In this document: in pieces, positions 9,413 to 17,949 of the stretch
How positions within the stretch are numbered: the stretch's first letter is position 1
Layout of the letters: each line of letters starts with the position of its first letter
Source of the DNA: an uncultured Bacteroidales bacterium
GTDB taxonomy: Bacteria; Bacteroidota; Bacteroidia; Bacteroidales; Bacteroidaceae
NCBI GenBank assembly: GCA_902774335.1
Contig: CACYHW010000001.1
Span: 62,001 to 126,000 of the forward strand
Reading direction: 5' to 3'
Length of the DNA: 64,000 bases
The notes under the pieces: generated by a model
What the model was told of the DNA's origin: nothing
The model's input: only the letters and a program-made list of their open reading frames with translations
The model's database searches: none
Program-made: the position numbers and the translations under genes

Positions 9413-10381
9413 TTATTTTCCTAACATCCGCCTCAAAGCGAAATAGAATTTGACCTGCGCAAAATAACCCCGGAATGTGCAGCAGGGCATGTAGCCGGGT
9501 TTCAATTTCAGGCCCAACGGCAGAAGGCTGCGGTCTACATCCTGCCAGACCGCCCTGAAGCGTTCCATAGCCTCCTGAGCATCAAGGATTTCCCTGTTGT
9601 TTAACCACAGTCCGCAGATACCCGTCAGGTTTATCCAGCGCTCCCGTTCGAACATGGCCAGGACGCGGCGCTCCTGTCCTGCCTCACGCAGCTGACGCGC
9701 CATGGAAGTGTTGGCCTCGAGCAGGTCCAGGCGGCGTGCCGACAGGCTGTTGGTCATGCTTGCGGCATGCTGGCGGTAGTAATAGATACCGTCACAACTC
9801 CTTACCGTTCCGGAGTTGAGATAGTGCATGCGGGTGGTGTTGTCGTCACTGAACAGACGGCACGCAGTATCGTAGGGCCAGCGCCTGAAGAGCTCCGTCC
9901 TGGATACGTACAGTCCGTGTATGGACCAGTCCAGAGTGAGTTCGAATGCCTCCTGTCCGCTCCAGACGTCCTTCCTGGTGCGCATGGGATAAGGCTCCAC
10001 CGAGTGCTCATCGAACCGTACCAGACGGAACAGCACGGAGCCGGTTTCCGGGTTGGTATCCAGCACTTCCACTGCCTTCTGGAGGGCATCGGAAGAGAGC
10101 CTGTCATCGGCATCCAGCATGGTTATGAAGTCGCCGTCGGCCACCTGGATTCCCATGTTCCGGGCCACAGCCTGGCCGCTGTTCACGCCGCAACACAGCA
10201 CACGGATACGGCTGTCACGCGCGGCATAATCGGCCAAAATATCGGGAGTATTATCGGTGGAGGCGTCGTCAATGCAGACTATCTGAATATCCTTCAGGGT
10301 CTGTTCCAAAAGGGAATCCAAGCATTCACCCAGATACTTCTGGGCGTTGTAGGCTGCAACCAGAACCGTCACCCTGCTCAT
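9413..10381 (-). CDS. Family 2 glycosyltransferase
   Basis: The 322-residue product is a GT-A fold transferase that adds a sugar from a nucleotide-sugar donor during surface glycan assembly. It starts VTVLVAAYNAQKYL, has the nucleotide site IDDASTDNT near residue 37 and the DXD-type motif MLDADDRLS near 91. Its start overlaps the stop of the flippase gene by 4 nt, so the two are co-translated. The sugar and linkage are unknown. No membrane segment is evident. Confidence 0.88.
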   Translation of the reverse strand: MSRVTVLVAAYNAQKYLGECLDSLLEQTLKDIQIVCIDDASTDNTPDILADYAARDSRIRVLCCGVNSGQAVARNMGIQVADGDFITMLDADDRLSSDALQKAVEVLDTNPETGSVLFRLVRFDEHSVEPYPMRTRKDVWSGQEAFELTLDWSIHGLYVSRTELFRRWPYDTACRLFSDDNTTRMHYLNSGTVRSCDGIYYYRQHAASMTNSLSARRLDLLEANTSMARQLREAGQERRVLAMFERERWINLTGICGLWLNNREILDAQEAMERFRAVWQDVDRSLLPLGLKLKPGYMPCCTFRGYFAQVKFYFALRRMLGK

Positions 10382-11901
10382 GAGCGCAACTTCCTTTTGA
10401 GTTTCTCCTCAACTGTCCTGATGAACGACGTATGCTTTTTGAGGTGATGAAGCGAATAGTATGTCGATACGGCCAGCAGCACAAGACCTGCCGCCCATTT
10501 CAGCATTCCGGGGATGAAGGATATGGCTGCCAGCGTAGAGAGGATAAGCAGCAACTGAAGCGCGAGCACCACGATGGCACGTCTGGAGATTGTTATGCCG
10601 TACCTGGCATGCGTGATGGAGTATACGATCACGGTATCGGCCATAGCTGCAGCCGTAAGCGCAGCGCCTGTCAGGATAACGCCTCCCACGTGGAAGAGTC
10701 CCAGCACGGCTGCCACGAACACCACGTCGTAGAGCACCTCCTGTATCATGAACGTACGCGAATCACCCTTGGCCAGCGATATGTACGACAATGGCTGGGT
10801 CAGGCATTTGAACATCAGGCCCACAGCCGCAAAACGTGCCATGGGGACCGCCTCGGCAAACTTAGGCGTCAGCAGAAGGCTCACTATCACTCCCGAAAAG
10901 AGTATGAATCCCACCACGATGGGAGCCATGAGCAGCAGGGCCACCTCGGTCTGGCTGTTAGCCAACTGGTTTATCTTTTCACGGTCCTGGTTCACGGCCG
11001 ATATGCTGGGGAAATAGTCCGATTCCATGGCTGAGAAGACGAACATGCCCAGGTATGATATAAGCAGGTAACCGGCGCTGTAGATACCCGTCTCCTCGGC
11101 ACTGCCGTTTTTCATCAGATAGTTGGCTATGATGGTAAACGCACCGGACCCGAAGAACGACGTTATGGTAAAGAACACACCCAGACGGATCATTCCGAAT
11201 CCCTTTGTCAGCGTCTCCCTGGAGAACAGACGCACCCTGTAGGGGAACCTGCGGAACGAGAAGCAGCACGTTATAACCATCGATGCAAAGGATACCAGAA
11301 CCAGTGACGGGGCGATACCCGGAAGGCCCATGGTCCAGAGTACGGGGACCGATATGCATAGCGTGGCAAGCACCATCAGAAGCTGGCTCTTGGCCAGCTG
11401 TCCCAGCATGCCGGAGCCCTTCATGATAGCTGTCTCACCACCTGTTATGGCACTGAATGCAGCCATGGGCGACAGCAGCAGGAACGACAGTGTATATCCC
11501 CTGTCACCGTCAAAAGCCCAGTAACTGAAGGCGGGAGCCAGCAGGATACAGAGCAGCATGCCTGCCATGGCGGTGAGCAGAGCCCACGTCCTGGTAATGA
11601 GCACGCTCTCCTCCAGCTGTTCAGAACAGCCCTCACGGCATTCCGACACGCTCTTGACGGCGCTGAACGGTATACCCAGGTCGGTAGTGCTCTTGACCAG
11701 GTTGAGTGTCCTGTTGAAGGATTCGTTTATACCAAAGCCGTTGGGGCCCAGAAGCATGGAGACCAGCTTGGTCCTGACAATGGTTATAAGGGTGACTATG
11801 CCCTGCACGCCACCGAACAACCCTGTATATTTGATTATGCGGTCATAAGCGTTTGAATGCTCCTGACCTGCACATTCCGGATCTGTTTTCTGTTCTGTCA
11901 C
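10378..11901 (-). CDS. Wzx-like polysaccharide flippase (MATE/MOP superfamily)
   Basis: The 507-residue integral membrane protein has about 12-14 hydrophobic segments and the overall look of Wzx-type O-antigen translocases, which flip lipid-linked oligosaccharides to the periplasmic face. The N-terminal amphipathic region includes GLFGGVQGIVTLITIVRTK. It shares an operon with the downstream GT2 gene and faces a divergent set of three glycosyltransferases, which supports a role in surface glycan export. A TAATTTTG promoter box on the minus strand is at 11927-11934. No polymerase (Wzy) or chain-length regulator is in the window. Confidence 0.85.
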   Translation of the reverse strand: MTEQKTDPECAGQEHSNAYDRIIKYTGLFGGVQGIVTLITIVRTKLVSMLLGPNGFGINESFNRTLNLVKSTTDLGIPFSAVKSVSECREGCSEQLEESVLITRTWALLTAMAGMLLCILLAPAFSYWAFDGDRGYTLSFLLLSPMAAFSAITGGETAIMKGSGMLGQLAKSQLLMVLATLCISVPVLWTMGLPGIAPSLVLVSFASMVITCCFSFRRFPYRVRLFSRETLTKGFGMIRLGVFFTITSFFGSGAFTIIANYLMKNGSAEETGIYSAGYLLISYLGMFVFSAMESDYFPSISAVNQDREKINQLANSQTEVALLLMAPIVVGFILFSGVIVSLLLTPKFAEAVPMARFAAVGLMFKCLTQPLSYISLAKGDSRTFMIQEVLYDVVFVAAVLGLFHVGGVILTGAALTAAAMADTVIVYSITHARYGITISRRAIVVLALQLLLILSTLAAISFIPGMLKWAAGLVLLAVSTYYSLHHLKKHTSFIRTVEEKLKRKLRS

Positions 11902-11926
11902 GCTTATTTAAACGATATAATAACTA

Positions 11927-11934
11927 CAAAATTA
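11927..11934 (-). promoter_or_regulatory. -7 promoter box for the flippase/GT2 operon
   Basis: On the minus strand this reads TAATTTTG, matching TAnnTTTG, 26 nt before the flippase start. The 81-bp gap between the divergent glycan genes must hold promoters for both directions. I found no clean box for the plus-strand genes. Confidence 0.45.
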
Positions 11935-11982
11935 TACAGAATCTGTAATAAAGTGGCTTAATTTGCGTTTTTGAACTGACAG

Positions 11983-12948
11983 ATGGCAAGTTTATCGGTT
12001 ATAATCCCCGTTTACAACAGCCTCTCCACACTTCAGAGATGCGTTGAGAGCGTGCTGGCACAGAGGGTCGGCGACATGGAGATAATCCTTGTTGACGACG
12101 GCTCCGTGGACGGCAGCGCCGCACTGTGCGACACACTGGCGTCGGAACATCACCAGGTGCGTACCGTACACCGCGTAAACGGCGGACTGAGCGCAGCCCG
12201 CAACACCGGCATTGAGCGCGCCACAGGCACATGGCTGTCGTTTGTGGACAGCGACGACGAGCTTGCCCCTGGCACTCTGGAGCCCAACCTGCAGATTGCA
12301 CTGTCACAGCCCGACACCGATCTGGTGGAGTTCCCCATCATGGTTCATCAGGGCTCGCCATCGGCCTACAGCATCACATTCACCCCCACCCGCACCAGCG
12401 GAGAGCAGGTGTTCACACACTGGGTGGAAAGCCAGGGATACAACCACTGCTATGCATGCAACAAACTGTTCCGCGCCACGCTCTTTAAGAGCATCCGTTT
12501 CCCTCTGCGCGAGAGCTTTGAGGACGCCGCCATCTGTCCTTCAATAATAAAGGCATGCCGAGCCGTAGAGTACTCCGACAAAGGATGTTACATCTACAAC
12601 CAGTCCCATGGCAGCATAACGCTCACATACAGCTTTGCCAACCAGGAGCCCCTGTTCCGCCACAGCCTCAAGCTGCTCTCGGAGATAACCCGCCTGGGAT
12701 TTGACAAGGCCGGCCGTGCACGCCTGTGGAGTTTCTGCCTTGACAGGCTCATTGTACTGAGCCGATGCCACGACGCCAACAGGAACTACATCCGCTCCGC
12801 CGCAGCCCGCCTCAGAACACTCAAGCCCGGACTGTCGGGCCTCATACGTTCGGGAATGCCGTTCAAGTCCCGCATAAAGGTGCTTGCCACCGCCTTCCTC
12901 GGCGTAAGATGCGTCTGTTCAATACTTAGCACAAATAAATACAGATGA
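11983..12948 (+). CDS. Family 2 glycosyltransferase
   Basis: The 321-residue GT-A enzyme starts MASLSVIIPVYNSLSTL. It has the nucleotide motif LVDDGSVDGS at about 36-45 and the metal-binding DXD motif FVDSDDEL near residue 88. It is the first of three plus-strand genes joined by 4-nt ATGA overlaps. These genes are GC-rich with many GCC/CGC codons. The donor and acceptor sugars are unknown. Together with the divergent flippase it points to assembly of an O-antigen, capsule or glycoprotein glycan. Confidence 0.88.
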   Translation: MASLSVIIPVYNSLSTLQRCVESVLAQRVGDMEIILVDDGSVDGSAALCDTLASEHHQVRTVHRVNGGLSAARNTGIERATGTWLSFVDSDDELAPGTLEPNLQIALSQPDTDLVEFPIMVHQGSPSAYSITFTPTRTSGEQVFTHWVESQGYNHCYACNKLFRATLFKSIRFPLRESFEDAAICPSIIKACRAVEYSDKGCYIYNQSHGSITLTYSFANQEPLFRHSLKLLSEITRLGFDKAGRARLWSFCLDRLIVLSRCHDANRNYIRSAAARLRTLKPGLSGLIRSGMPFKSRIKVLATAFLGVRCVCSILSTNKYR

Positions 12949-13922
12949 GAGTCTCGGTCATAATTCCCTACTACAATCCTGACAGCGACCTGCTTGTCCA
13001 GCAGCTTCTCACAAGAGCCGTGACATCGGCCTGGGAGAGCATGAACGGCGTATGCGACTGCCAGATAGTGGTGGTGAACGACGGCTCGCCCGCCATCCCC
13101 GACTCCATCCTGCCCGCCCATATTCCGGTGGAGAGCATAACCATACCCCACCGCATGCTGGGAGGTGCACGCAACGCCGGTATGGACATTGCCACGGGCG
13201 ACATCATACTCTTCCTGGATGCCGATGACATGTACGTCCCCGGAGCCCTTGCCCCCTGCGTCAAGGCCATGGAGAGTATAGATGCCGATGTGGTTGCGTT
13301 CGGGATAAAACGGGTCAAGGGCAACCGCCCCGTGCCCGCGTGCTCATCGGCCAAACCTGTCTTCAGCGAACCCGTGAGCGGCGATAGTTATATGAGCTCA
13401 CGCAACTTCCCCGCATGTGCCTGGCGTTACATGATACGCGCCCAGTTCCTTAGGGAGAACAACCTTCGTTTTGTGGAGAACGCCTATATCGAGGACGAGG
13501 AGTTTACACCCAGGATGCTGCATCTGGCCCGCTCATTCTCCGAGACCACACTCCCTGTCTATGCCTACTGCATACGTCAGGGCTCAATCATAACCGATAA
13601 TTCCAAAGAGAGGATCGAGGCCCGCTCGGCCCACACCCTCCAAGCCATATCCAGCCTTCTGGCATTCAGGGAGCAGCACTCCGGCCAACCGCACAGGGGG
13701 CTTGACCGTAAGATCAGCTATCTGGCAATGGACCATCTGCGCCGCACCCTTCGCCGTAACGACTGGCGTACCGCCGTGCCGGCACAAAAGAGCGCCCTTG
13801 AGCAGATGGGGCTCTTCCCGCTTCAGGGAGGTTACTCCCTGAGTTTCAGGTTTTTCAGTCGTCTGTCCCGCTGCAAGGCAGGAACGGCGCTGCTGCATTT
13901 AATTGAGAGTTTCTACAAATGA
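12945..13922 (+). CDS. Family 2 glycosyltransferase
   Basis: This 325-residue GT-A enzyme begins MRVSVIIPYYNPDSDL, with VVVNDGSP near residue 45 and the catalytic-site motif FLDADDMYV near 90. It overlaps both the preceding and the following gene by 4 nt, so the trio is translated as a unit. It differs enough from the neighbouring GT2 proteins to suggest a different linkage. No signal peptide or membrane anchor is seen. Confidence 0.87.
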   Translation: MRVSVIIPYYNPDSDLLVQQLLTRAVTSAWESMNGVCDCQIVVVNDGSPAIPDSILPAHIPVESITIPHRMLGGARNAGMDIATGDIILFLDADDMYVPGALAPCVKAMESIDADVVAFGIKRVKGNRPVPACSSAKPVFSEPVSGDSYMSSRNFPACAWRYMIRAQFLRENNLRFVENAYIEDEEFTPRMLHLARSFSETTLPVYAYCIRQGSIITDNSKERIEARSAHTLQAISSLLAFREQHSGQPHRGLDRKISYLAMDHLRRTLRRNDWRTAVPAQKSALEQMGLFPLQGGYSLSFRFFSRLSRCKAGTALLHLIESFYK

Positions 13923-15031
13923 GGATACTGCTATTAGGAGAGTACAGCAACGTGCACAACACCCTGGCCCGGGGACTAAGAGCCTTGGGGCATCAGGTTA
14001 CTGTGGCCAGCGACGGTGACGGCTGGAAGGACTACCCCCGTGACATTGACCTGCAGCGCTCTCCCGACAAACGTCTACGGTTCCTGTGGAGGCTCCTCAA
14101 GGCACTTCCCCGCATGCGCGGCTACGACGTGGTGCAACTTATAAACCCCATGTTCCTGGAGCTCAAGGCCCAGCGTATCATGCCTATATACAGGTATCTG
14201 CGCCGCCATAACGGCAAGGTTGTAATGGGAGCCTACGGCATGGATTACTACTGGGTGAGCGTCAATACCGATATAAGGCCGCTGCGCTACAGCGACTTCA
14301 ACATAGGCGACTCCGTACGCACCGACATAGAGGCCCGGCGTTACCGTGACGAATGGATAGGCACCCCCAAGCAGGAACTCAGCCAGGCCATAACACTTGA
14401 CTGCGACGCCATTCCCGCAGGCTTGTACGAATACTGGGCAACATACAACGAGGTTACGCAGTGCGGCCGTGACGGACGCGCCGTCCGCGACAAGATGCAG
14501 TTCATCCCCTTCCCCATCACTATGCCCGAGCATCCGGACACCACCTTCAGCGGAGGCCCTCTCAAGCTGTTTGTGGGAATAAGCCGTGGCCGATCGACCT
14601 ACAAGGGTACCGATATCATGCTGCGCGCCGCACAGGAACTTAAGAGCAAATACCCCGACCTTCTGGACATACGTATTGCTCAAGGCGTTCCCTTTGAAGA
14701 ATATCAGCGCATGATGGACGGCAGCGACGCCATCCTGGACCAGCTCTATAGCTACACTCCCTCCATGAACTCCCTACTGGCCATGTCCAAGGGCATCATA
14801 GTGGTTGGAGGCGGCGAGCCCGAGAACTATGATATCCTGGGCGAGAAGGAACTTCGTCCCATTATCAACGTGCAGCCCACCCAGGAGAGCGTCTGCAACG
14901 AACTGGAGCAGCTTATTCTCCACCCCGAGCGCATTTCAGAGCTTAAGCGTCAGTCCGTAGAATACATAAGCCGCCACCATGATTATCTCAAAGTGGCGGC
15001 CCGTTATGTCGATTTCTACTCAAAAATCTGA
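13919..15031 (+). CDS. GT-B fold glycosyltransferase (GT1/GT4-like)
   Basis: The 370-residue product opens MRILLLGEYSNVHNTLARGLRALGH read across its first 25 residues, the usual GT-B N-terminal Rossmann start. Its C-terminal half contains LKLFVGISRGRSTYKGTD and GIIVVGGGEPENYD, resembling the donor-binding half of GT4-like enzymes; the EX7E motif is not clear. It is the last gene of the plus-strand glycan trio. Its 3' end overlaps the convergent acyltransferase gene by 12 nt. Substrates are unknown. Confidence 0.75.
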   Translation: MRILLLGEYSNVHNTLARGLRALGHQVTVASDGDGWKDYPRDIDLQRSPDKRLRFLWRLLKALPRMRGYDVVQLINPMFLELKAQRIMPIYRYLRRHNGKVVMGAYGMDYYWVSVNTDIRPLRYSDFNIGDSVRTDIEARRYRDEWIGTPKQELSQAITLDCDAIPAGLYEYWATYNEVTQCGRDGRAVRDKMQFIPFPITMPEHPDTTFSGGPLKLFVGISRGRSTYKGTDIMLRAAQELKSKYPDLLDIRIAQGVPFEEYQRMMDGSDAILDQLYSYTPSMNSLLAMSKGIIVVGGGEPENYDILGEKELRPIINVQPTQESVCNELEQLILHPERISELKRQSVEYISRHHDYLKVAARYVDFYSKI

Positions 15032-16339
15032 TTTGGGAGCGCGTTTCTTACGCAACTTCCACCTCACATCCGAACTTACGCGGCGGAAATATGATCCGTA
15101 ATCATACAGGTACTTGAGCGAAGGAAGCGACAGGATCATAAGCACCGCAGCTATCTTCCAGTTGAAAAGCAGGAAGAAAACCAGAGCCCACACTATGAGT
15201 GCAGGGATAGCCAGAGCCAGTCGGACTCCGTATCGTGCGGTATTGTAGAAGGCATCGTCCTTGACATTTCGCAGTATCAGCATTGTAGGAATCCACTTGA
15301 TCATTCCCACAACGGCACAGAATCCGTAATACGGCAGTCCCAGAATGGCAATCAGAATCCTGAACAGCAGCTTGAGGCCACCGCACTCGTTTGCAATGGT
15401 ACGTACCGATATTCCGTTCTGGATTCTCCACAGACGCAGGGCATCCACCTTTGCAAAGAGCTCGCGGGCCTGATCGGGTTTGCTCTCCCTTAGGGCCAGC
15501 GCATCGGCCACAGCCTGCTTGTCGACAGCCTGGACACCGAGCAGTCCCTTGAGTTTCTTTCCCTGACGGGCCTCTATCTCACTGAGTGTCTTCTTGGAAT
15601 AGTCCGGGTTGCCGGCCTTGAGCTTGGCATACTCCCAGATGGCGTCGTAATCCTCGTCGTCGGGAATATAGACAATCTGCTCTGCAAGTTTCTGAGTCAG
15701 CACCTCACGCATCTTCTGCATTACCACGGGCTGGGGCTCATCGGCATGCTCGCTGATAAACTCCGTTATGTTGAACGGCTTGCCAAAATTGATCAGCACG
15801 TCGTTATGGAAACGGAAATAGTCGCCGTACTCGATTCCTATTGGGAGTATATAGACCGGCTTGTTCTCCTTGGAGTTGGCAATAACCGACTCAGCGATAT
15901 GGAAGATACCCTTGCTGAGCTTGAGCAGCGAGTGCTTGGGCCTGTGCGTAGCCTCCGGATATATCACAAACGGCATGCCGTCCAGGATCACGCTGGTGGC
16001 GGTTGCTATCGACTGGTCATTGTGCTTTACGGCATCTAATCCGTCCCTGATGCGGAAAATGGGCATCACACGCAGGAAGTAGAGAACTTTACTGGCCCAT
16101 TTCTTGCGGAATATATCGGCCCTGGCCACAAAGACCTTGGGAATACGTGACGTGGAGAGGAGCACCATAGGGTCCATGAGTGCGTTGGTATGGTTTGCGG
16201 CCCATATCACGTGACCGTCGGTTGGTATGTTTTCGGCCCCCTCCACCTGATATCTGCGGTAAGAGCTCCTGACCGACCAGTCTACAAAAATCTTCAGAAA
16301 AGTATATAATGGATCCTTGTCCTGAATTCTGTTCTTCAT
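15020..16339 (-). CDS. PlsC-type 1-acylglycerol-3-phosphate acyltransferase-like protein
   Basis: The 439-residue protein has an N-terminal acyltransferase domain (about residues 20-215) with the HX4D catalytic motif in NHTNALMD and a later FVIYPEATHRP block that matches the acyl-acceptor motif. The family acylates lysophosphatidate or related lipids at the membrane. The C-terminal 200 residues are extra compared with a typical 240-residue PlsC. They contain at least two hydrophobic segments (about 335-355 and 370-410). Its start overlaps the stop of the BASS transporter by 4 nt. The exact acceptor is unknown. Confidence 0.85.
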   Translation of the reverse strand: MKNRIQDKDPLYTFLKIFVDWSVRSSYRRYQVEGAENIPTDGHVIWAANHTNALMDPMVLLSTSRIPKVFVARADIFRKKWASKVLYFLRVMPIFRIRDGLDAVKHNDQSIATATSVILDGMPFVIYPEATHRPKHSLLKLSKGIFHIAESVIANSKENKPVYILPIGIEYGDYFRFHNDVLINFGKPFNITEFISEHADEPQPVVMQKMREVLTQKLAEQIVYIPDDEDYDAIWEYAKLKAGNPDYSKKTLSEIEARQGKKLKGLLGVQAVDKQAVADALALRESKPDQARELFAKVDALRLWRIQNGISVRTIANECGGLKLLFRILIAILGLPYYGFCAVVGMIKWIPTMLILRNVKDDAFYNTARYGVRLALAIPALIVWALVFFLLFNWKIAAVLMILSLPSLKYLYDYGSYFRRVSSDVRWKLRKKRAPKSDF

Positions 16340-17316
16340 TTCTTATGCAAAAATTTCGACAGCTCGCCGGTATCGAATCCCGTGAACCTGAATACGGTTC
16401 CCAGAATAAGGCCTGACACGATATGCCATACACCCCACCATGCTGTCACGAACACCATTCCGCCTTTGGCGACCTCGGGCGGGAAGATACCCGTATTGAA
16501 AAGCAGCAGGAGTCCCAGTCCCGAATTCTGTATACCGACCTCGAAAGTCACGGAACGGCGGTCCTTCACAGGAGTCTTGCCTATTGTGGCAGCCGTATAA
16601 CCTATTCCGAAGCCTAGCAGGTTATGGATCAGGACTATGATAAAGATGTATCCTATGTATTCCTTGAATAGTATTATGTTCTGTGAAATCATCAAAGCGG
16701 CCACTCCTACAAAGACCACTATCGAGACATATCTCATAAGCTCCTTGAGTTTGGCCGATGCATCCGGTGCAAACTTGACCGTGATGAGTCCCAGCAGTAC
16801 CGGTATACCGATGATCAGAATCACCGTTACGGCAATCTGCGTAGGCGGAACCTGAAGCGTACGCAACACGTCACCGGCGCTTGAATCCATATACTTTACG
16901 TACAGGCCGCCCCATATGGCGTAGTTGATGGGGGTGAATATGGGTGCCGCAAGGGTTGATATGGTACTCATCAGAACCGACAGTTCGGCATTACCCTTGG
17001 AGTATGACGACATGAAGTTCGATACCGCTCCGCCCGGGCATGCAGCCACCAGAATCAGGCCCATAGCCACCATGGGAGGGATGTAACCGCGCAGGATCAC
17101 GCAGAGCAGGAATGTCATAAAGGGAAGTACCAGCCACTGGCTGAAGAGTCCGATGAACAGCGCACGCGGGCGGTTGAATACACCCCTGAAGAACTGGGGT
17201 TTGAGTCCAAGCGCCACGCCGTACATGACCACTGCCATGAACAGCAACAGAAGCCAGTTTCCTGTCCTGTTGAAATTGATTGAAAGAGTATCCAACTGTT
17301 GCAGACTCTCGTACAT
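16336..17316 (-). CDS. Bile acid:sodium symporter (BASS) family transporter
   Basis: The 326-residue polytopic protein has about nine to ten hydrophobic helices. It shows the BASS signature ACPGGAVSNFMSSYSKGN and the paired crossover motif FEVGIQNSGLG. Bacterial BASS members carry organic anions with sodium; the bile acid name is historical and the substrate here is unknown. Its coupling by an ATGA overlap to a lipid acyltransferase hints at a lipid-like or organic acid cargo, but that is inference. Confidence 0.87.
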   Translation of the reverse strand: MYESLQQLDTLSINFNRTGNWLLLLFMAVVMYGVALGLKPQFFRGVFNRPRALFIGLFSQWLVLPFMTFLLCVILRGYIPPMVAMGLILVAACPGGAVSNFMSSYSKGNAELSVLMSTISTLAAPIFTPINYAIWGGLYVKYMDSSAGDVLRTLQVPPTQIAVTVILIIGIPVLLGLITVKFAPDASAKLKELMRYVSIVVFVGVAALMISQNIILFKEYIGYIFIIVLIHNLLGFGIGYTAATIGKTPVKDRRSVTFEVGIQNSGLGLLLLFNTGIFPPEVAKGGMVFVTAWWGVWHIVSGLILGTVFRFTGFDTGELSKFLHKK

Positions 17317-17440
17317 CTTTACAGGTTCCGTTTGGTTCTTCCTTACGTAAAAGCAGTCGCAAACTTAACAAATATCCGTCAAACAACCAAAATCAAAATA
17401 GATTCTGTACCTTCGTGGAGCAAACCACCTGCACTCAGGA

Positions 17441-17914
17441 ATGAAGATACTTCTTATAACGGTAGGAAAAACGGACCAGCAGTGGCTCTCACAGGGCATC
17501 AGCCAGTATGTGGAGCGGCTCAGCCACTTCTGTCAGTTTGAGTTCCAGGTCATTCCCGATATACGCAACACGCGCAGCATGGAGCAGAACGTCCAGAAGG
17601 AGCGTGAGGGCGAGCAGATACTCAAACTTCTGCAGCCGTCCGATGATGTCTTTCTGTTGGATGACAAGGGGCGTGAGATGACATCGCCCGAGATGGCCTC
17701 CTGGCTCCAAAAGCGCATGTCACAATCCACCAAGCGGCTGGTCTTTATAATAGGTGGCCCCTACGGGTTCTCGCCCGATGTTTACCAGCGCGTCCCGGGA
17801 CGCCTTTCGCTCTCCCGCATGACGTTCTCACACCAGATGGTCCGGCTCATCTTCGTAGAACAGCTTTACCGCGCCTTCGCCATCCTCAACAACCTCCCCT
17901 ACCATCACGAGTGA
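17441..17914 (+). CDS. rlmH: 23S rRNA (pseudouridine1915-N3)-methyltransferase
   Basis: The 157-residue SPOUT methyltransferase methylates pseudouridine 1915 in helix 69 of 23S rRNA. The knot region shows FIIGGPYGFSPDVY, and the conserved C-terminus reads SLSRMTFSHQMVRLIFVEQL followed by the tail NLPYHHE. Length and ending are normal. A TACCTTCG promoter-like box lies about 30 nt upstream of the start at 17441. It faces the cupin/FemAB-like gene, and a partial copy of the GGGGACGG repeat lies just after its stop codon. Confidence 0.96.
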   Translation: MKILLITVGKTDQQWLSQGISQYVERLSHFCQFEFQVIPDIRNTRSMEQNVQKEREGEQILKLLQPSDDVFLLDDKGREMTSPEMASWLQKRMSQSTKRLVFIIGGPYGFSPDVYQRVPGRLSLSRMTFSHQMVRLIFVEQLYRAFAILNNLPYHHE

Positions 17915-17917
17915 TGT

Positions 17918-17932
17918 GACAAGGGGACGGTT
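17918..17932. repeat. Truncated copy of palindromic repeat family A
   Basis: The stretch GTGACAAGGGGACGGTT matches the start of one arm of the family A palindromes at 31905, 35213, 49033 and 53581, with one A missing. The second half of the palindrome is absent. It lies between the convergent rlmH and cupin/FemAB-like genes, the same kind of site used by three of the full copies. Confidence 0.5.
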
Positions 17933-17949
17933 ATTCAATCTATCATGAC

